A stretch of 64,000 nucleotides of DNA from Penelope pileata. Its lineage: Eukaryota; Chordata; Aves; Galliformes; Cracidae. The notes beneath the pieces were generated by a model. That model made no database searches. It worked only from the letters and a program-made list of their open reading frames with translations, and was not told the DNA's origin. The position numbers and the translations under genes are program-made. The first letter of the stretch is position 1, and the number at the start of each line of letters is the position of its first letter. The DNA lies in assembly GCA_013396635.1 (NCBI GenBank), contig WBMW01005104.1, forward strand, positions 949,807 through 1,013,806, given 5' to 3'. Of this stretch, positions 33,401 to 44,709 are shown one piece after another.

Positions 33401-35418
33401 GTAGCCGACTCCTGCATCGTGCCATGACTCTCAGTTCTTTGATGCTGGTCCATGCAGTAATGAATCTATTACGCATCTTTGATCCTTTACACCATCCTCT
33501 ACCATAAATCCACTTCGAGGATATTCCTAACATTCCAAGTCTTGAGAAGCTTTAGTCTGTATTAATTAGTTAAAAAGAAAAGAAAAAGATATCTGCATGC
33601 CTTACAGCAATATTCAGCCTGGTCCCACTGACAGCTTTCCTTACGGCTTTGAAATCCATTACCTTCTGCAAAATATGAGCATTATGTCAGTCTTCAAAAA
33701 GAAGCTTCTACTTTCAACACAGGAACTGTAGTTGCTTCAGTGGCAGATCAGGGTTCTCATGCAGTACAGAACAGCAATTACACAGTGAGTATAACAAATG
33801 TGCCAGCAAGCATGTATGAAGAAGTGTATATGTAAGGACAGAAAGCTCTGATAACAGCCATGCAGAGCCCATCCCACAGATGCCTTTCTGAGCCATAATT
33901 CTCGGGAGAAGGGAGGAGAGAAACAGAACAAGTCTGGCCACACATCTTTCAGTTGCTTTTTGAGTGTGAAGTCGGCAGACATTTATACTGAACCCAGTAA
34001 TTTACTCCCAGGGGCTGAGTTCTTCACTTTTTTTTTGCAACGGTTGGATGCAGGATGAACTTTTAAGACTTCCTTCTCCTGGGTCAGCTGGACCCAAAGA
34101 GAATTATGAGAAACTGGCTGCCAGTTCTAAGAAAAGCTATTGGTGCAGAACTGCTATTAAAATGTAGACTTAGGGGAGGTAGAATATTTAATGCAGACTC
34201 CTTTGTCAACTTTCTGCTAGAAAAAGAATTGCTTGCTCCTTTAGCTAGGTACAGATGTCTGAACATCACACAGTAAAGACAACAGGTAAAAAATCATGCC
34301 AAATCTATCCCAGAACTTTCCATTTTCAGAGGAGAGAAGTAAGATCAAGTCAAACCGAAGCACATCTTCCATTCATTCAGTAGGAACCTGTCAGACTCTG
34401 TCTCTCTTGGGTACAGTACCAGTTGTGGGGTTTATCCCTCACAGTATTCATCTGTGCAGTAAGGATGGGTGGATTGCTACGGCAGTCTTCTCTCTGCCCA
34501 TCATCTCTTCCAAAACAGAGTCAAAGGCAGTATGGTCAGTTCTAAAAGATGCCTGGTAATTATACAGACTAATTATTATTCTTTCATCATAATAATCAGC
34601 ATTTCAAAAGCATTTTATTAGTCATGTTACAGGTAGAGACTGTTGTAAGCTGTTTATTGTATGGTTTTAGAGTCCTCTCCATTACTAAATTACTGTTGAG
34701 GTTTCCACAACTGCTGCTATAGAGCTCGTAATAGCTTGACACCCACAGCACTTTTTCAAATCCAATTCACTATCTATCTGGGTGAGTCACTATCTAAAAT
34801 TATTAGTATACTTTCCAGATATCACTATCTGAAATAATCAGTCCCCTTTTGTTAGCATATAGAATAATAACATACCTAATTTTTAACTTTTATGACAGTC
34901 TCCCAGTGGGACAGAATAGAAGATTGATGCATTACTAATATTATAAATAATTTAAATGTACAAAATATACAGAAAGTGGAAAGCTTTAAACTATCACACA
35001 AACCTTGATACAAACTATTGGTTCTGTTTCCGTAGAGTTCCAGCCACATACTCTGTACGCATTTATGTCCCTGCAAAGCATACATAAAACCTTACCAGAT
35101 CAAAATGATTTAATTTCCTACTCATTTTCCACACGTGGAATGACCTACAGAAGGTGCAAAGCAGGGGAGAGAGTGGTCAGTCAGTCATGTTTTAATTTCT
35201 ATCTATTTTTGCCTAAGCTCTGAATGGCCTGCCAATTATGAGTAGTACCAGCTGGGCTGTAAGGAAAGCATGCTAAGAAGGACACGCAGAAGAAGAAAAT
35301 ATTGATATAAAGGGCAAGAGACAGGTTTAGAGTGGGGGACACCAGACTGGAATCCCAGGTCTGGATTTAATATGCTTCACTACAGTCCTATTCCCACCCT
35401 ACTCCACCCCTCCAAAAT
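30410..35418. other. AT-rich noncoding DNA
   Basis: No recognisable exon. A few short direct repeats occur: 'aagacttagg' twice near 32170-32200, 'ccaggaacca'-like words near 32710-32742, and 'tcactatct' three times in 34765-34830. They look like ordinary slippage or chance. Confidence 0.5.
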
Positions 35419-35475
35419 CAATAAATAAATAAATAAATAAATAAATAAAATAAATAGAAGAAGAAGAAGAAGAAT
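35419..35475. repeat. Compound (AAAT)n-(AAG)n microsatellite
   Basis: Roughly eight AAAT units (about 35419-35456) run into about six AAG units (about 35456-35475). AAG/CTT tracts are polypurine-polypyrimidine and can form triplex DNA. The AAAT block is a common vertebrate tetranucleotide repeat. It is likely polymorphic in length. Confidence 0.9.
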
Positions 35476-38400
35476 TAAAAAGGGAGCCTGGTTTAAGAGC
35501 AGACATAACTTTCACCTGACAGGGAAAGGTTGCTGACCCACACCTGTCCTCCTGGCCTCGTGAATGTATCTGCAGAGCTAAAGTATGGAGGCTCAGAGGG
35601 AGCTGGAAGTTAATTTCAGCTCACTACCCCCTTCTGGGTAAACCTGCCCCCATGTCAAGCTGGAAATAAACCTTGCCCACTCCCAGCTGAAGAATGAGAA
35701 TGAGATGTCCACATCTACTTCCAGGTTCTGCTCACGAGGGTACAGAGTTGCCACATGTGCCCAGGCAGAAAAGCATGGTGGAAGAGCTTCCTGCGTCCCT
35801 GCCCTGCTGTCTTCGCTCTCTCTTTGGCCCTGTTTCTCCTTTAGTCTCAAATCTGCCTGAGGGAGCAGCCTGCAGAATGGCATTTCCCATGCAGGATCTC
35901 CATGCATTTCCATCAGTCTGCCCTGCTGCACAAGAATGGCACTGAGGCTTTCCTTCATAGGAAGCTGCCAGCAAGCTGTGAGGGGAGGAGGACAGTTCTC
36001 CACTCTGCTCCCATAGCCTTCACCAGCAGCCTCTTCAAACAAAGCACTGAGAGAGACAGTCCCCGAGAATATCTGGGAGGTGAGGAATGTTGAACTCTGT
36101 AGTGGGATCATCATCTGGATGTTGCCTTACAGCACAACCAGGACCATGGCCTAGCCTTTGTGGGGAATAACCCAGATACTAAATAAATAAAAGAGAGGAG
36201 ACTTTTCTGTGTTAGAAAAAGTAAGCAGCGAAAATAGGACTTGCATAGAAAGAAGAAGAGGACCAGATTCTTCTAAAGAGTCTTCTTTTTCTTTTCAGAT
36301 AATTAATAGTAATGCAATAGCGTTCTTATCTTTTTCTTTTAAAACATGATCATCTTATGCGAGTTTTATATGAAGTGTCAAAACCTAAAGATTTTCAGGA
36401 ACACGGCAGCCTTACTGTTTTTAAAAAGCTCTTTCCTCATCCTGTGTCATAGGGAGAATACAGCAAATAAAGAGAACTTGATGAATGCCTATCAGCAGAG
36501 TCACATCTTGAGCAGCTACTGAGGGAACAAAGTATAAACACTACCATTAGACAACAAAGATTTTGTTCCATCACTGTTAGGATGTCAGCACTGGATTCAC
36601 ACTGGCGTATATATAGAAATGTCACATTTGGCAAAGCAGTTGTTTTGGAAACTGATCTGTTTTTCAAGACTACTGTTATCTATGAAAAAATGAAGAGATT
36701 TATCCCATGCTATACTGTAATCTGCTTATTTGTGGATGCAGACCAGTTTAAAAAGGAGAAGTATATTTATAAACATGCATTTCACTGTGTATCAGCATCA
36801 TAGTGACAAACTCTACAGTATCCTTCCCTCCTCTCACATTCATGGCCTTGTAGGAGAGGCAAGACAGAGGAGCCAATATGAAAAGCCAGCCGGCCATAAC
36901 TCCACACCTACAGACAAGCAACAATCAATCACGTTCCCCATCTAGGCAGGTAGCTCTTGTTGTCCTTTAACACTGAAGGAAATATAAAGCCCCTTTTCTG
37001 TGAGCACTGATCGTCCAAGCGATATTTGGGCTTTCAGAAGCAGCTCCTGAGCCACCGAGATACTTAAAAATGAAGGAAACAAAACCTAAATGTGTCAGTC
37101 TTCAGCTACTCTTTTAATCCCTGTTTTTCAAGGGAACGCTGAAAGCACAACCAAACGCTAGAGTGGAACATTTGTCGCCATTTTTCCCCGCACTATTGTA
37201 CCTTGCCCCTCTCGTGCCACAGGTCCAAGGCCTGTGGGGATCATTTAGACTCTGACAGCAGCACCCTTGCTACGAGGAGAGCCTGCCCCAGCTCATGGTG
37301 TAGTGCTGGGGATCGAGGGACTCCCCCTCCTTTGGAACAAGAGGGAAGAGAACAAGGCATAAAGCTGTCGAGTATGTCTACTGCAGGACTAACAGAAAAA
37401 AAAAAAGTTCTATTCATCTTTTAGTTTTGCTCTCAAGCTACTAACCTTTCTGTCTTAGCTTTCTCCATATACGCGTAACTCATTGATTCATTCTGACAAT
37501 TACATAATGCTTTTGAAGTGCAAAGGGAGTCCAAAAAGCACATCCAAAATCTGGGACAGCCATAGCTCATCTGTTTCTTATGGTTTCTTAGCATAGGTTT
37601 TATTTCCAAGTGAGTCAGTCACGATTCAGTGAGTGTAATGCAGTTATTTTTGTAACCCTTCCAAAAACCCTTGGACTAAGACATGATGATGTACTGACCC
37701 CTTGGAGGTGGAAGGGGTTACAGATATAATTTCACAAGACCACACAGAAATGTTAAGATTATCTGTGGAATCTCTCCATGAGTCACTCACCAGAACTCAA
37801 GCACTCAGAAACTCACCTTTTTGAAAAAAGATATGGGTCTTATTTTAGCTGCTGAAGATGATTTAACCCAGGACTGCTCAATAAAAAAAACTTCCATGTT
37901 GCAACTTGATCCCTGAGTCGAGGGAGCCCCTTGTTGGCTTTGCTAATTCAACTGAAAGCCTTCAGAATGAAGAAAATTGCAAGCCTTGTTTGTTACAGCA
38001 GTGTACTCATCTCGCTTTCACACAGACTCCAGCCCCCTGTTGATCCAAAAGCTGACAAAATGAGCATTTCAAGCATGTAGGCAGAAAGTGTAGGCAGAAC
38101 TGGGTGATGATTAGGGCATGTCAGTAATGTCACACAGCTGGATCGCTGCCCAGTCCATGGCAAACACCTGTTCTCTAAATGAGTAATCACACAGGAGGAG
38201 GTAGAACATAAAATTCTCCATTTTCAGGAGGACAGTGCTTCTCCTGAGGCCACCTCTTGCAATTAGTTTCTCCTTTTTTCTCCTAGTTTCTTCTATTTTT
38301 ATGCTGGAATGGTCTAGCCATGATGCATAAAGTGATGACGTGTCTCACACATCTAAGTGTGAACCTCAGGCATAGCAGTATGTTGCCTCCAAAAATCGTT

Positions 38401-41400
38401 TAACAGCAGTGTCACTCCAGGTGTGGAAGGATTCAGCAATCAGCAGATTGACTTCTGAGATTCTTTGAAAGCAAAGTCAAGTTATAACAGTAAAATATTC
38501 TTTTTACTGCTGTTCACTTACATGCAGAATATAAAGTTGAGGTCTGTTTCCAAGAAGCCCGAGACCAAAGTTAAGAACTTACTCTACTGAAGTCATCACT
38601 TCAGTAACGCACACACAAAAACCTAGGGCCAAGGAGGCCTCAAGGCTTCAACCGAGTCATGAGGTACATCACTTTGGATCTACCTCATCTAGGCAGACCA
38701 AAAAAAAAAAAAAAAGGAGAGAAGAAAATTCAGAGAATGCTTTTTATAAAAATCTGAGTTAGTCCATCTAAATGCAATATTATCTCCCAGATGCTTAAAG
38801 ATAATAGCAGGAAGAATAACATCCATGAAACAAAACAGAATATAGCTTTCATCTTCTCAAAAGTGTTTGAAAACCCAGTCCATGCCAGGACAAAATGGCT
38901 GGTATTTGCCTCTAACCATTCCAGTCATGCTATTTTTGAGGATCACAGTGATAAACAATTCCCTGAAGTATACTGTAATTCTGCAGCACTGATGAGCCCA
39001 ATATCAATTCCTGTGTTAAGGGCAAGTTCAAAGACTATTCAGTATTTGCTTGATAAGCTTCTCAGAGAGGTCATTAACTAGGACAGTTAGTTATCCTCCT
39101 CACTAAAGTTTCCTGTTGTTTTTTATTTTTTTTTCCTCATCAAGATCCCCATTTCAGAGGACTTACTTTCCCCAGCTGCCTAGGCATATCCAAAGGGAAA
39201 GGTACACATGCAGCTGTAAGCTGATACACATGTACTGTAGCCTGCACTAGGCCATGACATGTTTGAGGTTAAGCACACGTGAGGCTAGGAAATGGTTTTG
39301 ACTGGCTGAGGGATGAAGCTTTCACAGGAATGAACAGAAGACAGGAATGTAGTGGGAAACATTTACAAGGCTTAGGTCTAGTGAGGAAGATATTCCAGGA
39401 GATCCTTTGGGAAGCTCCATGTGTTACGCATCTCCAGCACTCAAGCACTGGGGATAAACAAAACCAATCAGATGAAAACTTGGGTGGTACCTCATCCTGC
39501 AGGGTTAACTGGTGCTGATTAAAGCTGCCAATCCACTGAGGGCTTGGCGTGCTCTTGCACGTGAGGAGAAGCGGAGTCGTGGCGCTAAGCAGCCCCTAGA
39601 ATAGGCATCTGTTTGTTGTGCGGAAAGTTCATCCGGACTGCTCTGACTGTCCCAGTAACAACACCTGTCCTTCAGACATATCCTTTCAGCAAGTGGTCTG
39701 TAGTCTAAACTGACATCAGCACAGCCCCTTGCTGAATACTGACCTACCATCTTCATTCAGTAGAGGAACAAGCCAGAACCAATCCTTCCCATTGTGCCCC
39801 CCGCCCTCTTGGTTTGCCCCTGTCAATGGACAGTTACCAGCAAACTGCTGCAGCAAGAAGTTTCAGCTGCACCTGTGCAAGGCATCTGCTGGTCAGACAA
39901 CATGGGTCCCTACACCCTGAGCAAGATAGGCCTGCTCAAGTCTGTCACACATATGCAGTTCCACAGGTCTGAACTAATGGCAACTTTGCGATGGATGAGC
40001 TACTGCCTAATGCAGGACCCAGAGGCTCTCTAAGCAGCTCTAAAACCCAGAAGCACCTGGAGTTGCCTCAGGTCACCACAAGCAGAAATGCAGACTATTC
40101 ATCATGGCACATTTCAGAGAGCTCCCAGGGAGCCTGAGAGCAGTTGCCGGCTGTTCCCTGTGCCTGAAGAGCAGAGACAAGCACGCTCCAAAGGCCCAGG
40201 GTTCAGGACAACCAGGACCAGCTACCTGGAAGGAAGCTCAAATACGAGAGATGAAAATTCAAACCAGAATATTCTCAGAGCCAGCTTTCCAGTTTTCAAG
40301 CAGGAATAATTTGAGCAGGAAGAAAAATCAGTTGACAGACACAGAAGGAAAATACCAAAGAGAAGAAAAAGAGGAAAAAACTCAAATCCCCAGCCCCTCC
40401 AGCCCGAGAGAGCTGCCAGATAGCTCCTTCCAGGAAGAGAAATGAAGTCAAAAGGGAAAAAGGAGGGGAAGGGAAAACCACTCAGTGGACACAGTTCTTC
40501 TTAGACTTCCCATGAGATACGCCTCAGAGAGGCACTGACATACCCTGAATACTAGAACAGCCAAGATATACATATATATATATTTTTTCTTAATCCACAC
40601 TTCCCCAACAGTCATTAGAAAAATATGGATCCCAAGACTTCTGCCTGGAATGGCAGCATTATGACCACATTTCTGGCTGTGGTATATTTTGAAGTACTCA
40701 GAATTTCAACAGTATACATGTTTTGAGGTTTCAAAATGAAACACTGCATTTCCCATTTCTACAGTGATATTGACTACAGGGAAAGTTTAACAATTTGAAA
40801 AAAAACATACAGTCAAAACTGAAACAGGGCAACTCAAATGCCCTGAGTTTTACTCGTCGGTGGAAAAGAAGGCTTGAAAGAGGACACGCTGTTGATACAT
40901 TAGTTCTTTTTGCTTCCAGCCTTGTAGCTAATGGTATCAAAAAGCATTTGTTTGAATTCTTCAAGATTTTTACACAACAGGGAAGAAAAAAACCCACAAC
41001 CAAATCAAGTACTGTCCAGGTGACACTATTTCTGACTGAAATTCATTCAGGATCTCCTGGACCTAGAGCAATCATTCTGAGTTTAATCAAATACAATTTG
41101 GCAATAATAGGGGTGTTATTGCTTCTTCCCCCCCACGACCAATGGGGGCACAGGGTACCTAGTCTGGCACATAGCTGAAGGAAGCTGACTTAGCAAGGCA
41201 GTTTTTATTATCAGTCCAGCTTCCTAAGGAAGCCAGTTTTTCACACAAATGGACAGAAACAGCTGTTTCTGATATTGTGTCTGATCAAATTTTTGTACTT
41301 TTATAGATGGTAGGGAAGAAGAGAGACAAGAGGAAAACTTACAATGTTAATTTATTAGACAAGACAATGCGCATATCCAGCACAAACCTATAGGAGATCA

Positions 41401-43164
41401 GCTATTACTGTTTATGGCACTACATTTTTCCTACATTTGTTAGACTTCTAAACAGCATAAAAACTAGCTGAACAGAAAGTTGTATTTTGCAATGCATCAG
41501 CACTATCTTTTTATATAAAATAACAATTGTAGAATATAGAAGTAACCAGGCTGATGCAATAATTTAGCACATCTGCAATGAAAGCATATGTGCATGATGA
41601 AATTACAGAAGGATCCAACAACAAAATCTCCCTCTGGTTTTTATGATCTCCAGTGGCTCTATGAATGCTTTTATTCAGGCATTTGGCTTAGAACAGTCTT
41701 TGGTATAAGTGTAGGATATCACAGAGAATGATAATGTATGTCACAATGATGACAGTGGTCACATCTCTGACAGGTGTCACTTTTAAGTTACCAACATGCT
41801 TGGGAAAATCCTTCCAATTTTTTTTATGTTGGTGAGTAAAACAGAAGCCAAGGTTTTTATTAGTCCTTTGTCCTCCAAATAAACATTATTCTACTAGGTC
41901 TCCAAATAAATACACTCTAAGTATGGAAAAACAAGCAGAAGCAAATGAATTTTTAGGTTCCATTTCAACCACAGAATCAGATTTCTCAGCAAGCTTGTGA
42001 ATATTATGTTACAAATTATTATCGAAGGTCAGACTTCATTTTATTTCCTATGCAGGTTGCTGGGTAAAGAAAAATGCATTTAATTTTTGTATTCTATCAA
42101 TAAGTATACTTTGTCTGCTGAAAAAACACCAAGCTATTTTAGCTAAAGGCAAGGTTATCTAGCCATCCTTGATTTGGGGCAATCAGCCATCACAAAACAA
42201 TTCCTGGGAGTAAACACTGTAGTTAGAGACATGCAAACAAATACCAGAATTATAAATGATAGTACCACACATGAAAGAAAAAGAAATCAAAGGGGCTGCT
42301 ACGTGAAGCAAATCTGTATTATGCCTCCTACTGAGTTGTAGGAGGGCTTTAGGGGGGGGTTGGTTTTTTGCATGTTTGTTTGTTTAAGTGTTCCAAGAGG
42401 GTAAATAAGGTAAAACCAATTATTTCTTTTCATTTTTGGGAAGTAGAGGAGTTAATTATACAGGGACACATACTGAATCATCTGAGCTACCATTAGCTGC
42501 CAGGGATGTCCTGGGTATCAAAGACAAGACTCAATACATAAAACAGAATTAATATCATTAAAATTTAGAGCTATTTCAGCTACCAGTAAAAGTTAAAAAA
42601 TATTAGAATGTTCCCTGGGAAATGTACATGTATTTGCTTTTTGAAAGGCCAGCATGAATCTACAACATAGTCAGCCCGTTCAGTTGCTCCAACTGCACTG
42701 TCAGAAGTATAAGAGTAGATTTACTACAGAGAAGCACCAAAAAATTATTACAACGATGTACACACACATCAAAAGCTCTTTTCCCCACATGAGGTCTATG
42801 TCAATTAAAACTGTAATTCATGAACAACATCGATAACAAAATAACACTCCTTAAAATTTTGCAGTAAAGTGGGACACAAAGTGGATGCTGTAAAATGAAA
42901 TGCAGCAGAGTCGAGTCCCTTTGCAGTCAGGCACAGCAGCCCCATAAAAGCTACAAAGCACCAGAGGCTGCACTGCTGTAATTTGCTTGCCCCTCCCTTT
43001 CTTCTTATACTACCAAGTAAAAGCGATACTGTACCTTACAGAACAGACAGAGCAGAGCCACGCAGTCTCTGAGGTGAGGTGGCAGTTTCTGCGCTAAAGC
43101 AATCCTGCTTTGCCTGAGTTAACATTTCAGGGCATCGCAGAGGGGGGCAGCTTCAGAGGCATGT
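35476..43164. other. Noncoding DNA, GC-richer at 35.6-36.1 and 39.5-40.5 kb
   Basis: The longest open frame without repeats or gaps in this stretch is 173 codons (35593-36114, minus). It has no domain, no good splice context and unremarkable composition, so I do not call it. A near-perfect inverted repeat, GTAACCCTTCC (37652-37662) against GGAAGGGGTTAC (37710-37721), flanks a short segment. The 39.5-40.5 kb patch is open in several frames but has no recognisable product. A-runs occur at about 38701-38714. Confidence 0.5.
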
Positions 43165-43214
43165 GAGTATAAAAATAAAGGCATCAGTGTGTATGTAAAA
43201 ATAAAGGTATCAGA
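43165..43214 (+). repeat. Two-copy tandem duplication of about 24 bases
   Basis: The word pair 'gta(t)aaaaataaagg' plus 'atcag' occurs twice in a row, at about 43167-43186 and 43194-43213, with a C/T difference (ggcatcag versus ggtatcag). It is a small local duplication. Confidence 0.7.
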
Positions 43215-43958
43215 GATGAGATCGGACCATTCCACAGCATACCTAAACTTACTTCTATCTACTCAGAGTATCAGGAACTATAATCTACACTGGTGACAGC
43301 TACATGCAAGCAGACAAAAGCAGATGTGAGAAATATATGTTTCTGAGTGTGGGATAATATATTTTATGATATGTTCTCCAGTTTCTTCTCACATCTGCTC
43401 TTTTTGGCTCTATGTACAAAACAGCTGGATATTTGGGGAGACTGATTTCAAACAAAGGAAAAGTATTCCTTCTTTTTCTAATAAGTTACTCTTCAGGTGG
43501 CATATAACTCTTGAAATTCAGATAATTAGGCCAAAATAACAGCTTTAAAAAAAAAAAAAAAAAAACCAAGAACTCCAGAGAGCATTGTTTCCTTAGCAAT
43601 ATCCCCCCTATACCCAGCAAATCAAGTAGATATGTGCCCTGTAGAAATCCATTCATTTGCATCACCTTCTGTCCCCTAAAATATTGTCCAGCCTTTTACC
43701 ATTCATACATGTTTAGCATACCTTGCCATTACACCTTTGTGGAGTTGAAAGCAGCTGAAGCAACGGTGGGAATCAGAATCTTTAAAGAAGAACGGAAACA
43801 CACTGTGGTCCACAGAGAGGATAGCAGGATCCAGGTTCCTTCCCTGAAGAACAATGGAGATATTGACCCCAGAGTAATTTCAACTAGCGTGAGGCTGATG
43901 CTTCTCAAAAGGCAATTCTCAGGCATGGATAGTGACAAGAGCACGTCACTATCAACAT
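43215..43958. other. Noncoding DNA
   Basis: Contains an A-run at about 43546-43565. The 108-codon plus frame at 43634-43960 lacks any motif and is not called. Confidence 0.5.
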
Positions 43959-43987
43959 AGAAGAGCTGACGGAACGTCAGCTCCTCT
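43959..43987. repeat. Strong short hairpin with three-base loop
   Basis: GAGCTGACG (43963-43971) and CGTCAGCTC (43975-43983) are perfect complements around the loop GAA. Beyond one mismatch (43962/43984), three more pairs extend the stem, giving 12 of 13 pairs. The stem is GC-rich for this neighbourhood. No poly-U run follows, and no gene context suggests a function. Confidence 0.7.
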
Positions 43988-44671
43988 GAATCCCAAGCCC
44001 GTGCTAAACCCTGAGATCCTCACTCAAGCCAAGCTATCACTCAACTTAAAAGGAATTACCATGAAGGAGATATACAGTGAGGATGTAAAGAGAGTTTATA
44101 ACTCTCTGCCAGGTATTACAGATTCTGTAATTTTAATGCCCCTTTCATAATCTGTATTTCATAAAAATCACAGTGCATCTTCACACCTAATTCATTAATT
44201 GCCTCCATCTAGTTTACCACCAAGAAGCCTGCAGGCCTTTTGCTTGTTGTTTTGTTTGTTTGTTTCTTTTATTTCAAAGGCTAAAGATGACATTTAAGGT
44301 GTTTTAATAACAGCCCTGTGCCGTATCTAATTTTTCCAGTCTATACAGCTCGACTACCATGGTTTTTGAAATGATAGTGCTCTTTGAGTTCAGATGTAAT
44401 AATAAATGGCCAGTGCTCATTAGACAAGCAGAGCGGAATATTCGTTTTTAAAAAGACCATACTGACCAAAGCCTGTTGTCTGCATAAAATGACTCTTGCA
44501 TATGGTAACAGCGTAGCAGCAGTACAGCATAGCTGCACAGCTGACGTGCAAATTTGCAAACTGCATGCATCAATTAGAAAGCCATGCACAGTGGGCGTCA
44601 GGTGAAACCTCACAGCCTGTCTGTGAATCTAGTTTTAGGCAGTCTCTTTTCCATAGCACACACACAGCTCA

Positions 44672-44709
44672 ATGCTCTCCTAACCCCGCTGCGGCTTAGA
44701 GGAGAGCAT
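44672..44709. repeat. Hairpin with 10-base perfect arms
   Basis: ATGCTCTCCT (44672-44681) is the exact reverse complement of AGGAGAGCAT (44700-44709). The next two bases AA can pair with TT of the right arm across a two-base bulge. The loop is C/G-rich. It lies only about 0.7 kb from the 43.96-kb hairpin, in otherwise featureless DNA. Confidence 0.65.

Noticed and set aside
35593..36114. A 173-codon minus-strand open frame, the second longest in the window
   Set aside because: The translation has no domain, signal or splice context, it overlaps frames on the other strand, and it lies in a GC-richer patch where long frames arise by chance.
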